From Eonycteris spelaea (Eukaryota > Chordata > Mammalia > Chiroptera > Pteropodidae), in NCBI GenBank assembly GCA_003508835.1, contig PUFA01000068.1, positions 2,232,001-2,296,000 of the forward strand: DNA of 64,000 nt, read 5' to 3'. The position numbers and the translations under genes were made by a program. The notes beneath the pieces were generated by a model that was not told the origin of the DNA, searched no databases, and was given only the letters and a program-made list of their open reading frames with translations. Below are positions 21,430 through 32,579 of the stretch, one piece after another (the first letter of the stretch is position 1; each line of letters starts with the position of its first letter).

Positions 21430-24030
21430 GGGAACAGAAAAGCCTCAGAGGGAAGGATGCCTAAACAGAGTTTAAGGAATAAAGAGAGTTAGCCAAACAG
21501 ACTTCGTGCCAGTTGTAGATAGATACAGACAAATACAAACCAGTCTCTGCCCTATAGGAAATTACAGTCCCATAGAGGAAGATATCTTCTCCCACAGTAC
21601 AGGGTCCTTTGGATGCACAGAAGAGGACAGTTTAATACAGAATGCCCTCCAGAAGATGACCTGGAGTGGAGGCATGAGAAGTTAACTGGGCTACGAAACC
21701 AGATGGATGTCTCATTCAAAAGAAACAGCAGGAGAGAGCGTGAATGCTGGGAGATTGCAGCATCCCGCTGAGTTCAGGCTTTGGGTATATGCGCAGGGTT
21801 GGAAAGGGTAGTGCTGAAGAGAGAAGTCAGGAGCCAGGTAATTGAGAGCCTTACAAACCATACTAAGGAATTTGGATTGTATTCAGTAGACAATGGGAGT
21901 AGCTGAAGGATTTCAAAAAGACAAAGGGATATGATCACAGCTGCATTTTATATCAGTCATTCTAGAAGAACAGCCAGACAGCTGCTGGGAGATTGGTCAA
22001 GAAGTTTTTGAAAGAACAGACAGGCAATGATGAAGGCCTGACTTAAGGAAGTAGAAGTGATAAGAAGCTTGAGTTAAAAATATAATTAGGAAGTACAATC
22101 AACAGGATCTATGGACTAATTCGATGTGGGAAGCAAAAAGAGCAAATGATCAAGAATTTAACTTGGATTAGTGGGTAGATTATGAAACCACTCACTGGTT
22201 CAAAGGAAACAAGAAGAAAGCAAGTCTGCAGTGGGAAAGGGCCAGCATTGTTTTTGTACATATCGGGAGCTTCTACAGAGCCCATATTGATCCTGTTCCT
22301 TGATATTACATAAGACATCATTTCCTCAGGCACAGGCCATGTGCAGGTTTATATAGACACCCTAAACCATTTTCCAGATCCTATCAACTCACTTATTGAC
22401 CCAGCATTGCCATGGCTTCTTTCCAGCTTCCCCCAAATTTTATCACCACCTTGACCCACCAACCCCTCCAAGAGGGTGACTCAGACTAGTAGCCAACGAA
22501 GTCTCCAGTTAGCGATTTCATGAATGGAGCTGGCCCTCAGGCAGAATTGGAGCCAGAATATGCATATGAGAGTAATCAGCATAGAGTTTGCATACAGGCG
22601 GCACTGAGAACAGATGAACTTACCCAGGGAGATAGTGAAGGGTAAGGAGACTTGGGCACAGCTGGAAGCCTGAGGAAGAACTATTAAAAGACCAAGGCAG
22701 AGGAAGACAAGCTGGCAAAAGTGACTGAAGAGTGGCCTCAGATATGGCAGAAAATCCATGAGAAACTCTAGGGAGGAGGGAATGAATAAGCAGTGGTCAG
22801 AGACATCGAGTGCCACAGAGAAAACAGGACTGAAATCTAAATTCGGGGGTTGTGGGTGCCTGGTGGGAACAGTTGAAGATGAAGTGAGGAAGTGGAGATA
22901 TTTTGTAAAGTCAATTTTCCCAAGCAATTTGTCCGTGAAAGAGAAAGAGATGGGGCAGGAGCAAAAGGTAGCAATAAAGTATTTGGGGCTTTTTTTTTTT
23001 CTTGAACGTTTGTCTTTGTGGTGAAGCAGCATGTAGCAAAGTACATCTAGTTCAGGTTCTAGAGCCAGACTCTGCATTCAAGTCCTAGCTCCACAGAGAA
23101 GCTGTGTGACCTTGGATACACTCCCTAAACTCTCAAACATCCTATCTAGCTCATCTGTAAGATGGAGATAACAATACTAACTATATAGAGTTGTGTGGAT
23201 TAAATAAGTTACAAAATGTCAAGTGCTTAGTGTTGACCCACTGTAAACAATAAATATTAGCTGCTTCTGTTACTGGTATTCCTATTTGATACTAAGGAAG
23301 AGCCATTAAAATGAGACACTGAAGATACAGGAAAGATAAAGAATTAGTAATAAAGGGAAGTTTCTGAGGAGGCAACAGGAGGTGAAGCAGAGCACGGAGG
23401 GAGGGGTAGCCTTAGACAGGAGAAGGGACTACCCTCCTCACTTCTACTGAGAGTCAGAAAAGCACCATAGGCGTTCAGATTCAGATGTGTATGTCTTAGG
23501 GAAGGATGGTGTAGAATGTTGAGAGAGCATGTTTTTCTCTGAAGTACAGAACAAGGTTATCTCCTGACAGTGAAGATGTGAGATGGTGAGACGGGGAAAG
23601 GATTGGTGGTAGAAGAGTGAGTGGGAAGGTCTGATGTTGCCCCTATCGAGAGGGCAGACAGAGCTATGGAGAACGTAGGGCTGAGGAGTAGCTCTGGGGA
23701 GGAGGGGAGTCTTAGAGCCCGCAGAGCACCAATGCATGGATTTTCTTGGCACTCACTATAGCTTGTGGTGGAGTGGAGATGACTGTTGGTTGGATTGCTC
23801 CATGGCTCAGACTTTGGTAAGAGATGGTGACAGAAAGCTAGAGAGATAAGGACAGAGAGTGAGGAAAGAAGGACCAGGAAGTAGTAAAGTAGTAGCTGCA
23901 GGGTAGAGATTATAAAGCTAGGAGAGGAAGAAAATGAGGTATCAGAGGAACTGAGATCTCAACAAATAGGCACAAGGAAGTAAGAGAGTGACCTATGGGA
24001 GGAAAGGAGTCAAAAACTGGCGTAGTAGAG
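21430..24030 (-). mobile_element. Large antisense L2 block with decayed reverse transcriptase
   Basis: About 2.5 kb of reverse-oriented L2. CAGTCTCTGCCCTATAGG (21541), AGAGCCTTACAAACCATAC (21844), AGGAATTTGGATTGTATTCAG (21867-21887) and GATATGATCACAGCTGC (21929) match the antisense L2 order. On the minus strand, TATGCTGATTAC (22583-22572) reads YADY, a decayed form of the reverse-transcriptase YADD catalytic box. The 198-codon minus frame 22481-23077 lies in this relic and partly reads it out of frame, so it is not a host gene. The edge order near 21430-21530 suggests two overlapping L2 fragments. A MIR interrupts at about 23030. Confidence 0.75.
23030..23270 (+). mobile_element. MIR SINE inserted in L2, sense
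   Basis: A near full-length MIR: CAGGTTCTAGAGCCAGACTC, GAAGCTGTGTGACCTTGGAT, CTCATCTGTAAGATGGAG, GTGTGGATTAAATAAGTTAC, GTAAACAATAAATATTAGC. Confidence 0.9.
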
Positions 24031-24049
24031 AGGACCACGGACTCTTTGT

Positions 24050-24485
24050 ATTTCCTCCATTGAGAGATAGAGTATTATTTCCCTCCACTTGAACCTAGGC
24101 TGAGCATAGTGATGAGCTTAGAATGTAGTAATAAGTGATGATCTGGCTTCCCAGGCTGGGTCATGAGAAACCTTGTAGCCTCTACCCTAACCTCTTGGAA
24201 CATTGTTCTTCAAGTCCTGAGCAGCTTTATAAGAAGTCTAGCTATTCTGAAGTCACCCTTCTGGGGCGACTATGCGGAGAGGCTACAAGAGGAGAACGAT
24301 GCCTGGCCAGCCCTCCATCATTCCAGGCCCAGTTTTTCAAATTACCCCGCTGAGGCCCCAGATGTCATGGAACAAAGATTAGGTGTCTTTGCTGAGCTCT
24401 AACCACCTTGCAGATTCCTGACAAAATAAATGACTGTTGTTGTTTGGGGTGGTTTATTATGTAGCACTAAACAACTAGAACAAAT
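24050..24485 (+). mobile_element. MLT1-type MaLR LTR, sense
   Basis: GATCTGGCTTCCCAGGCTGG, TTCTGGGGCGACTATGCGGAG, and the 3' end GACAAAATAAATGACTGTTG with GGGGTGGTTTATTATGTAGC and ACTAAACAACTAGAAC are characteristic. Plus frames of 72 and 79 codons at 24135-24402 lie inside it and are not genes. Confidence 0.75.
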
Positions 24486-24489
24486 TGGA

Positions 24490-24990
24490 GTTAAGCTTTG
24501 GACAGTGGTGCAGTTTAGGCTGAAACAAGAGCCAGGGACTGGCCACAACAAGATGGCTGGCTAAAAGAATAAAGTGAAACTTACTGATGTCCAGAGGGCC
24601 ACAGAGAAAAAAGGAACCTCCACTTAGGACACAGAGGAAGCCAGATCAGAGAGAGGGGAAGAAGAAAAACTTATAAGAATATGCAAACCCATATGAGAAT
24701 AGTTTTATTGTCAAGTAACATAGAAAAACATCTATTTTTACATGAACACACTTATTAAGTATCAATCTAACTGTTCATGCAAACTGGTTCCAAGGAACAC
24801 ACTTGGTAACTGTTTAAATTTAGAGTACATGATGCTGCCCTAGGTGATCATTCTATAAATATTAAATGATACATTGCATTCCTCTAAAATGGTGTTTTTA
24901 TATATAGATGTCCTATTACTCAGTTGATTCCATCACCTCCCCCTCAACTCCCATGTATTACCACATATAGTCCTGTTTCTTTCTCTTGTG
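24490..24990. other. Unassigned sequence
   Basis: No gene or recognised repeat beyond the adjacent LTR. Confidence 0.4.
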
Positions 24991-24994
24991 ATGA

Positions 24995-25250
24995 AAAACA
25001 TTCAACAAGTTTGTATGGAGCATCTGCTATGTGCCAAGCTCTGTGTTAGGTGCTGGACTTAAGATTTGTGTTGTCAAATAATGTCTATCTTTGGGATTGT
25101 AATAGAAATGTTTATCAAACACTCAAGATAGGCCAGGCCCTTTACTATGCACTTTACAAGACTTATCCCATTCAATCAATAAAGAGTAGGTCCTATTTCA
25201 GGTGGGGCTCAGAGAACTGGAAACCTTGCAAAGGGATTTATACAGAGATT
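24995..25250 (-). mobile_element. L2 tail and MIR fragments, antisense
   Basis: GTATGGAGCATCTGCTATGTGCC (25014-25036) is the reverse L2 tail. CTTTACTATGCACTTTACAAG (25140-25160) with GGGCTCAGAGAACTGG is a separate reverse MIR. Confidence 0.65.
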
Positions 25251-25309
25251 TTACCTGATACAATCATGGGAGCTGATTGTCTTCACATCTGATGCTAGAG
25301 TAGGAAGTC

Positions 25310-25780
25310 CTTAGGGGAGGCAGTCAGGAAGGGAAAATGGATGTAAAGTGGGGGAGAGCAAGAACGAGCTGGAACCTATGAGATAGACTGACATCATGTC
25401 AGGTTTTTGTTTCTGATGTTGGTGGTGAGTATCCTGAAACACCCAGGGCCTTATCCTAGAGCTAAACAAACCCACCTGGCCCAGGAACCAGAGAAGCCAG
25501 AGGAGGATCCAGCAGAAATTACAGGTATTGCAGTCCTGGTCACAACCTCCCAACAACCAGGTGAGCTAGCAGATAAGTGACAATGAGTATGAACTACAAA
25601 ATGACTACAGCCTCCCTTGCACTTTGCCAGTCTCCCACTGGAATCTGTTGGGGCCCACTCTAACAGAAACATACAGGAGAGGGAATTCTGGGAAGTGTAG
25701 TTCATCCTTGCCAAGTTGTCACACTGCAAAGCCTCCACAGCTGCTACTCAAACAACAGCAGTGAGAAGGCATGATCAGCG
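25310..25780. other. Unassigned sequence containing a strong ZNF143/SBS-like motif
   Basis: Not assigned to a family. TTCTGGGAAGTGTAGTT at 25686-25702 is very close to the reverse of the ACTACAATTCCCAGAA promoter motif bound by ZNF143/STAF. ACTACA also occurs twice upstream (about 25593-25608). Similar motifs also occur inside some LTRs, so this need not be a promoter. Confidence 0.4.
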
Positions 25781-25784
25781 TCCA

Positions 25785-25895
25785 AATTGTCACAAGGCAG
25801 AAAGTGAGGCTCTGATCCCAAACTCATTGTCTGAGCAGACAGACTCGGACCTGCTTGATGCCAAAGCCTGTGATTTGAGCCATTACACACAGCAT
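25785..25895 (-). mobile_element. MIR fragment, antisense
   Basis: AAGGCAGAAAGTGAGGCTCTGATCCCAAACTC (25795-25826) and CCAAAGCCTGTGATTTGAGC (25861) resemble the reversed MIR head. Confidence 0.5.
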
Positions 25896-27010
25896 TCTTT
25901 TCTTCTACTTCAGGAAAGTTCAAAATGGTGGACAGACAAGAAAAGACCTCAATCTCTTTAACCCCTAGTTTGGCCACGTGTGGGCACAGGACCTAGGACC
26001 TATGGGCTTTTCAGATGCCTAAATAAGAAGTGTGAGACCTGACAAATATATTGGCTAAAAAAATATGAAAAGAAAACTTATAATTAAGTGCATATTAGTT
26101 TGAATTTGATGCCGACATATCTCTGACTTAGCTACGACTTCCTACGACATTTTAATTTTATATTATGCAAAATTTAGATGGATTAATGTGTTTGTTATGT
26201 GAGATGAGGGCTTCACAACTAAGAGTGCCAGGACCTATCAATTTCTTCTGGACAGAGTCAAATTAGAAAATGGAGGTAGCAGGGAGGGATTGATGTTGTT
26301 AAAACCTATTTTGGAGACCACATTTGGAACAGATACTATAGTCTTGTCTTCAGCAATTCGGAATTGCAGACATGGAGAGAAAAGGAAAAACACTACCATA
26401 TATTCACTAGAGTTTTATGTAAAAATGAAGAAAAACGGACAGCCTTGGTCTTGGCACACTGCCCACCTTGCTGATGTGTTGGGAGCATTTTAAACATATC
26501 ACTGCAGGTGGTTGAATGAGAACAGAAACCAGAAACGCACTGATTAAATTTAGCAGCAGATTGAATTGCACTCACCAAGACGTTTGCCTCTCTGCCTGTT
26601 CCCTTCTTCCTCTCAGCTCAGGCTGCAGGATGCCTAATCACAGAAGGCAGCCTTCTAGAGAATTCAATTAGTCAGAGAGAGCCCTGTGTGGGTTAATGGA
26701 TAAAAGAAATGGAAAGAGACATAACTTCTTCACAGAAATGGTCACAAGCAGTATAGGGGGCTATTCACCTCTCTGCCAGTTAAAGCTCATCCTTCTCCGG
26801 GGACCAAATATCCCCACAGGTGTAGCAGTTCCCTATTGGTTTGGGAGAGATGAGCAGTTAGCCGAGACAGAACCGGACACTTTTAGTTGGGTTTCTGCCT
26901 CTACAGGACTTCAGTTGCACGAGAACGTTTAACTCTAGTATCCTGATCTTTGTGGTTATACAGCATTTTCTCCAAACACCCAAAATACTCTCATATGGTG
27001 ACAATGGACA
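25895..27010. other. Unassigned sequence
   Basis: No gene or repeat was recognised. Frames of 60-78 codons (for example plus 26696-26932) carry no recognisable domain. Confidence 0.4.
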
Positions 27011-27014
27011 GCTG

Positions 27015-27110
27015 TCATGGGTTGAGCACTTACTGTCTGTTAGGCATTGTGCTAAAGCAGTCCTTCTTCTGTCTTTACTATGCTTGCTCTTAACCACTAT
27101 GATAAACTGA
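27015..27110 (-). mobile_element. MIR with internal deletion, antisense
   Basis: GTTGAGCACTTACTGTCTGTTAGGCATTGTGC (27021-27052) is the MIR 3' end reversed, and TTGCTCTTAACCACTATGATAAACTG (27084-27109) is the MIR 5' end reversed. The roughly 150 bp normally between them are missing. Confidence 0.7.
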
Positions 27111-27239
27111 CCTCACGTAATCTGAAACTGTAACCCCACCACCACTACTACATATTAGGTGCTCATTGCTTCCCCAAGACAAGGGCACCCAATTGCGTTT
27201 AAACTCCTACGCAGCACATAGTCTACACTCAAATATCAG

Positions 27240-27790
27240 CAATTTCTATTATGACTAGGTGCTAATACAGGTGCCAGGCAATGAATACAACTTTACCCTC
27301 AACTCTAAGTAGTTCATGGTTCAACAGAGAAAGCAGATATTAAAATATACAATCCTAATACAATAGGATAGGCACTAGAAAAGAATCCAGTGGCTGAGGA
27401 ATAAGATAAGTTTCCACAGAAGCAGCGGCTCAGTACAGGGCTGGCTTGCATGGTAATTACCAGGATGAAGGAAATGCGAGGCCACTTCTTATCCATTCTT
27501 GGCCAGCCCAATGTTATCTGAGTGACTGATGACACAATACACATTAAGCCCATTGCTTCTTTCAACATGCTTATCAAACACAAATGTGCAAGATCCTGAT
27601 CCTGTTTTAGGCATTGCATAGTACTTGCAATCTAGCCAGAAAGACAACGTTGAAGAAAAAAAATCTAGTGGTAAGCAACAGAAAGTAAAGATACTGTTGC
27701 CAAGAAGTTAAAACTTCCTGAAGGACTTGAGACCAAGGTGGAGTAGGAGTTAATTCAGAGGAGGGAGAGAGAAGCCTTAAAAGCATGTTT
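27240..27790 (-). mobile_element. L2 fragments, antisense
   Basis: GGTGCCAGGCAATGAATACAAC, TATGCAATGCCTAAAACAGG (minus strand, about 27600) and GGACTTGAGACCAAGGTGGAG resemble separate parts of the antisense L2 3' half. The minus 101-codon frame 27314-27619 is inside this relic. Confidence 0.45.
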
Positions 27791-27794
27791 GTTG

Positions 27795-28600
27795 AAATAA
27801 AGAGACCTCATCCAAAATGATCATACTATCTTTAAAATGCAGGTATATAGAGATGCAGAATCCCTTAAGATATAGATTGAGGATAGTTTTTTTAAATTAT
27901 TAAAAACGAGCTAGAATTCTATCTTATAAATAAAACAGTTAAAATCCTAAAGGATACTTTTATAATTTATAATCTTTAATATGGAAAGAGAAAAAAGAAT
28001 ATAAAACAAACATGTAGGCAGATATGCCTGCCATGTCTTCTTCAATCTCTTCTTCTCTGCTCCTAAATTTCTTATGGTTGGTATAAACACTTATCTCTTG
28101 AATTATCAAAGGCCGTTATATATTCACTCTTGATATAATAAACCAATAAACTAATTATCTAAAGCTGCCACCTTGCTTTTCCTCCTAGACCTCACGTGCC
28201 TTCCCTGAGCAGCCACTGCCAGTCATGTCTTCTAGCTGTCTCTATTTTCTCTTAAATACCACCTGGGGCAGCCACATACTCCCTCGCACAGTCTGGGAGA
28301 TTAATGGATCCATCACAGCACAGGTCAGTGGCACCTGGAAAGGAGGCTTTTCACAGTCCCTGAGTTACTTAAAAAGAGAGAATGAAAGAGTTTATATAGA
28401 AAAGTCTACAAGTAAATTTGAATTAGACAGAAGTGGGAGCTGAATACACAAAGAAACAATCTTGCTACTATGTATGAAGATATTGATACTCTGAGGACAG
28501 GGTAACAAGGTGCCCAGGAAAATGACAGCATTCCCTATCAGCAGGGACTGGCATTCAAGAAGATCAAGGCCATGAGCAGGTATCAGGGCCACATGCCAAC
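27795..28600. other. Unassigned sequence
   Basis: No gene or recognised repeat. AT-rich at 27870-28020. Confidence 0.4.
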
Positions 28601-28604
28601 AGAA

Positions 28605-28795
28605 GCACTCAAGGCAGTAAGGGTTTTTGAATCGGGCAGACACGAATTTAAAACCCAACTTTGCTACTTAATAGCTGTGTATCCTTATACACGCGATCTC
28701 TCTTGAGCCTGGTTTTCACATCTAAAAAGAAGAGAATAATAATATCTAACTCATAGGGTGGTGAACGATTTATTCAAGACAATGAATCTTGAATC
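28605..28795 (+). mobile_element. MIR SINE, sense
   Basis: GAATCGGGCAGACACGAATTTAAAACCCAACTTTGC (28629-28664), AATAGCTGTGTATCCTTATA, ATCTAAAAAGAAGAGAATAATAATATC (28720-28746) follow the MIR order. Confidence 0.8.
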
Positions 28796-28901
28796 CAAAA
28801 TTCCAACTTAAACCACTTTATGGTGTGAAAAAAAAAGTATTCATCATCTAACTAAGAAGTTCAAGGGAATAGGCCTCAGAGACTCAAACAACTTTGTCAA
28901 G

Positions 28902-28941
28902 ACTTTTTTCTCCCATGTGTTACTTTTTTCTCCCATGTGTT
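28902..28941. repeat. Perfect 20-bp tandem duplication
   Basis: The unit ACTTTTTTCTCCCATGTGTT occurs twice head to tail with no mismatch (28902-28921 and 28922-28941), so the duplication is recent or selectively kept. Confidence 0.95.
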
Positions 28942-28944
28942 GAC

Positions 28945-29335
28945 CCCATTCTGGCTCATTGAAGATGGCTTTTGTCCATGCAGCAATGAGAGGAGAAATG
29001 CCACAGGCTTTTAATCTAGAGAGGACGGGGGAGTGGAAGGGGAAGCGGAGCGGGGAGCTAGGCCAACAGTGAGCACACCCTGAAGGTAGAGGGATGGGAC
29101 TCCTGAATTCAGATCAGCCCAATCCATGAAGCATTCTTGGTCTTTCTTCATTTGTAAAGTGAAAGATCATGATACTAAGAAAAAAAAAATTACACTGAGA
29201 AACAACATCCCCCTTGACATTTCAAACTGCTCTATAAATGTGAAGACATTAATCTGTCAGGATTTCCACTGTCAAATAATCACAACCCAGTAACCTAACA
29301 AACCAAAAGGTAGGCGCCTTTTATAGTAGGTCATA
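28945..29335. other. Unassigned sequence
   Basis: No gene was recognised. A short MIR-like stretch (CTTTCTTCATTTGTAAAGTG, about 29143) may be a fragment. GGAAGGGGAAGCGGAGCGGGG near 29035 is purine-rich. Confidence 0.4.
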
Positions 29336-29339
29336 TTTT

Positions 29340-29600
29340 TATGCACGTTACTTATTTCATTCATTTACTCATTCTTTTACTAAACATTTGCTATGTGCCA
29401 GACACTGTGCTAAGCACTTCACATGTATTATATTAGTCTTCACAATAACTTATGAGGCACAATTATTAACCCCTTTGCACAGTAAGAAAACTGAGGCTCA
29501 GAGAGGTTAAATAACTTGCCTAACATTTCACAGAAGTGAACTTGACCACAAGTCAAGCCAAAGGCCATGCTCTTAACCACTAAGCTATACTTGGTAGAGG
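29340..29600 (-). mobile_element. MIR SINE, antisense, near full length
   Basis: TATGTGCCAGACACTGTGCTAAGC, CACAATAACTTATGAGGCAC, AACTGAGGCTCAGAGAGGTT, AAATAACTTGCCTAACATTT and GCTCTTAACCACTAAGCTATAC are the full MIR in reverse. One of the best preserved MIRs here. Confidence 0.9.
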
Positions 29601-29604
29601 TATG

Positions 29605-30810
29605 AACAATAACAACAAAAGAGCAAAAGAAAACAGTGATTAATTTTGTCTAGGGGAAGTCTTCAAGGATAAGTTAAAATTTTTCCAGCAGGGAATATGG
29701 GAAAGGGAACCTGAGACAGGAGAGATGTGTGCAAAGATGATATGCATGACAAATACTGTTTTCCAGTGTTTTAAGTCAAAGTCCGGTGAATCCTACTAAC
29801 GAAATACTAGATGGGACAGTTTAAATTAGTGAAAGTTCTGAACTATGTCCATTTTATAAGCAAATTTAAGCGTATTTTTTTACATTTAATATACTTACAA
29901 ACAAAATTCACACACCTGTCAAGAGATCTACTTTTGGGTTTTAATGCAAACTATTTTTGGCCCTACTGACCTTAGTGGGCAATCCCCAAACTTTTCTGAA
30001 ACCTCTTACTGGGATTACACACCTTTTCTCTCTTTGAATTCATTCAATCACCTTTCCCAGCCTAATTATTCAAAGGTTATTACATCTGTTCATCTGCTAA
30101 TGAAGATCTACATCTCATCCACCTGGGATAATATAAATGAAGTTTAATTTTCACTAAATGAGTTCTTAAATCAAAGGTGACAATTATTGCCTTTGAAAAA
30201 AAAATCAGAGTAAAGATTTAAATAACCATGGGAAGTAAAATAGACTAAATTTCCTCTTCCCCATGATAAACTGCTTCTCTCCCGTACCCTAATAAGCAGT
30301 AGACTACACCCCCAGATGATCGAGTAGGAAACTGAGGCCACAGCATGCACTCATCACTCCCGTTCTCTCCCTTCCCCTTCAGGCGATGCCCAATGCTCTC
30401 TGAATTCTGCCTCCTTCCTATTTTTGACCCTCCCCCTCCTCACCATTCCCTCTGTCACTTCATCAATTCAGGGTTCATAGCTTCTCTCCTCCCTGCCTCT
30501 GATCTTGCTGCTCTCCTATCCATCCTCGGTGCTGTCACGTATCCCTGGCAAGCATTGATTGGTCCAACCAAGGCTAACCAGAGTCTTTCCTTAGAACTGT
30601 GACATAGATGCCAAAAAATTAAACACCTTCTTGTGTCTTCTGCCACATGGGGAAGGCTGTATGCAAGAGGCGAGGCTAAGGTCAATATTCAAGAAGGAGA
30701 GATAAGCAGATAAATAATGGAGCATCCTGGGAGTGTCAAATCCTCGGTCCTCACCCCTAATCTGATTCCTTAGTCGCCCCTATATTTTTATCAAGTACAG
30801 AAGCCAGTAA
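29605..30810. other. Unassigned sequence
   Basis: No gene or repeat recognised. Frames at 30345-30685 on both strands are short and without domains. Confidence 0.4.
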
Positions 30811-30814
30811 ATTA

Positions 30815-31310
30815 GTTTTCTGCTTAAAAACAAAAAAACAATGCTGACTGTGTCCAACCCTGAATCTTCACTAAGTCCCCATTACTTCGAGGGTGAAATC
30901 CAGGCTTGCAAACCTGGCAGACTAAGCTCTTTATAGCATGGCTTCTGTCTCCCATTTCCAGTCTTATTTTACCACGCTCCCTTACCACCCTCAAAGTTCG
31001 ACCTGCCTTCACACTGAGCCTTGTTTTGTTATTGCAATTATTGTCATTGTTGCATGACTTCATCATACTTTCTTTTGGTGCTGGTGCTCTGCACTCCACA
31101 TAGCCATGTTTTGCTGAGCTAAATTACACCAGTCCTTTGAAAGGCTCTTACCCAACTAAACTCCCTTCTCTATGCACCCTTAGCCTGGAAACACAGTTCT
31201 ACTGTAGCAAAAAACACACTGCTTTACAAATCTGTTTACTCTCCCGTTTTCTCATTCAATGAAAGCAGGGAAGGATTGTTTCTTTCTTCTCCTTAAGAGC
31301 GTTCATTCAC
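30815..31310 (+). mobile_element. L2 3' region, sense, 5' part of a split copy
   Basis: TTCGAGGGTGAAATCCAGGC, ACTAAGCTCTTTATAGCATGG, AAGGCTCTTACCCAACTAAAC and GAAAGCAGGGAAGGATTGTTTC follow the L2 3' order. The L2 tail is missing here but is found at 32505-32575, on the far side of an LTR element. Confidence 0.65.
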
Positions 31311-31329
31311 AAACTGTCCCTCATACACA

Positions 31330-32500
31330 GAAGGCAAGAAAAGACTGAAGAAAAAGGCAGCGTACACCAGGTTGGTTGGTGGCAGATTTAATAAGCAAAG
31401 GAACCTACATACAAGGTTTGTCCTTGGCATCACAAAAAAGTAGATCTCCACATCTGCCCACCAGAATCTTAAAATTTAATATAGACGCTTTAACTAGGTT
31501 CAGTCACGTATACTGTAGATGGTCTCAACAACACCTTACCCTCACTGATATCCATACATGGAACTGATTTCTCTAATCCCCTATGGAGGCAGCCTTCTTT
31601 TACTCCTCACTGTGCCAGAGATCCCATCTCTTAGCATCCCAATCAGGCTTTGTCACGAGCACTCTGACCTTAATCTACAGCAGTTTCACCCTCCTAGCTT
31701 TGCAAAAACAGCACCGTAAGGCTTCCAGCTTATTATCCTGCTCTCCCACCTTGCCTGCTGGCCCTAGAGCTAGCAGAGTAGTAGACACACACACATCCTT
31801 CTCCAACCTCAGTTCTTCTTCCAATTTTCCTCGCTCAAACTTTAGCTTCTAGTTGGGCATCAGTGACCAGACAAACGGACCACAGCAGAGGCCAGCCCAG
31901 TGCGGCAGCCATCGGCTTTCCTTTTTGCCACAGTTCTCTATTTGCAGTTTCTCAGAGAAACACGTGACACCAGCTGGCATTTTCAGGGCACCTCCACCCT
32001 CAGACAGTGGTCCACAGGCATCTAACATACAGACCATCCCGCCTCACAGAGAGGTCAATGGCCAACCTGGGATTTCCCCCAAGAATGCCTCTTTTCTAAG
32101 ACCCATTTCTCTGGTCTCCTAGGACAAATACGTCACCCGTTGTTAGTTCATAAACTAGCCCCAGCACATGGAGGGTAAGGTGACTTCAGATTGGTAGGTG
32201 GCAAGGTTTAACGATCAAGAAAACTTACATAGAGGGCTTATCCTTGGTGGCTGAAAGACGAGTAGATCTCTGCACCATCCGCTAGAGTCTTAAAGGGTTT
32301 ATGTAGAGGCCTTAACTGGGTTCAGTCACATATTCACTCCAGATGGTCCCAATAACACATTACTCTCTCAAGGCTGCAAACAACTCCAGCTGTGGGAACA
32401 GTGGGTGAAATGTATGTTTCAAAAAATGGAAGGAGGGGTGAGGGACCTCTAATTGCCTGGGTTCGGCTGGTGGGTCAACCAGCGGTCATGTCCTCTCAAT
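31330..32500. mobile_element. LTR-type element with two related ~180-bp segments, inside an L2
   Basis: Two similar blocks in the same orientation (about 31371-31545 and 32191-32372) share TTCAGTCAC(A/G)TAT, AGTAGATCTC and GATGGTC(T/C)CAA motifs. Their spacing (820 bp) suggests an LTR pair or an internally duplicated LTR. They look like an old ERVL/MaLR-type LTR by general composition, but I could not name it. Internal frames (31583-31852, 31853-32122, 89 codons each) show no gag, pol or env similarity. Confidence 0.45.
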
Positions 32501-32504
32501 GACC

Positions 32505-32575
32505 TCCTCCAACACATAGCACCTGGAATACGTAGCGCACAGTCAGAAATGCTTGCTGAATGAATAAGTGAGTGA
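32505..32575 (+). mobile_element. L2 tail, sense, 3' part of the split copy
   Basis: AACACATAGCACCTGGAATACGTAGC followed by AATGCTTGCTGAATGAATAAGTG is the terminal L2 motif. It continues the L2 cut at about 31310. Confidence 0.75.
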
Positions 32576-32579
32576 ATAC

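Noticed and set aside
22481..23077. The longest open frame of the window (198 codons, minus) as a host gene
   Set aside because: It lies within antisense L2 sequence, partly reads the decayed reverse-transcriptase region out of frame, and its 5' end runs into a MIR.
29035..29060. GGAAGGGGAAGCGGAGCGGGG as a Sp/KLF promoter core
   Set aside because: Isolated short purine run without CpG island, neighbouring motifs or any nearby exon.
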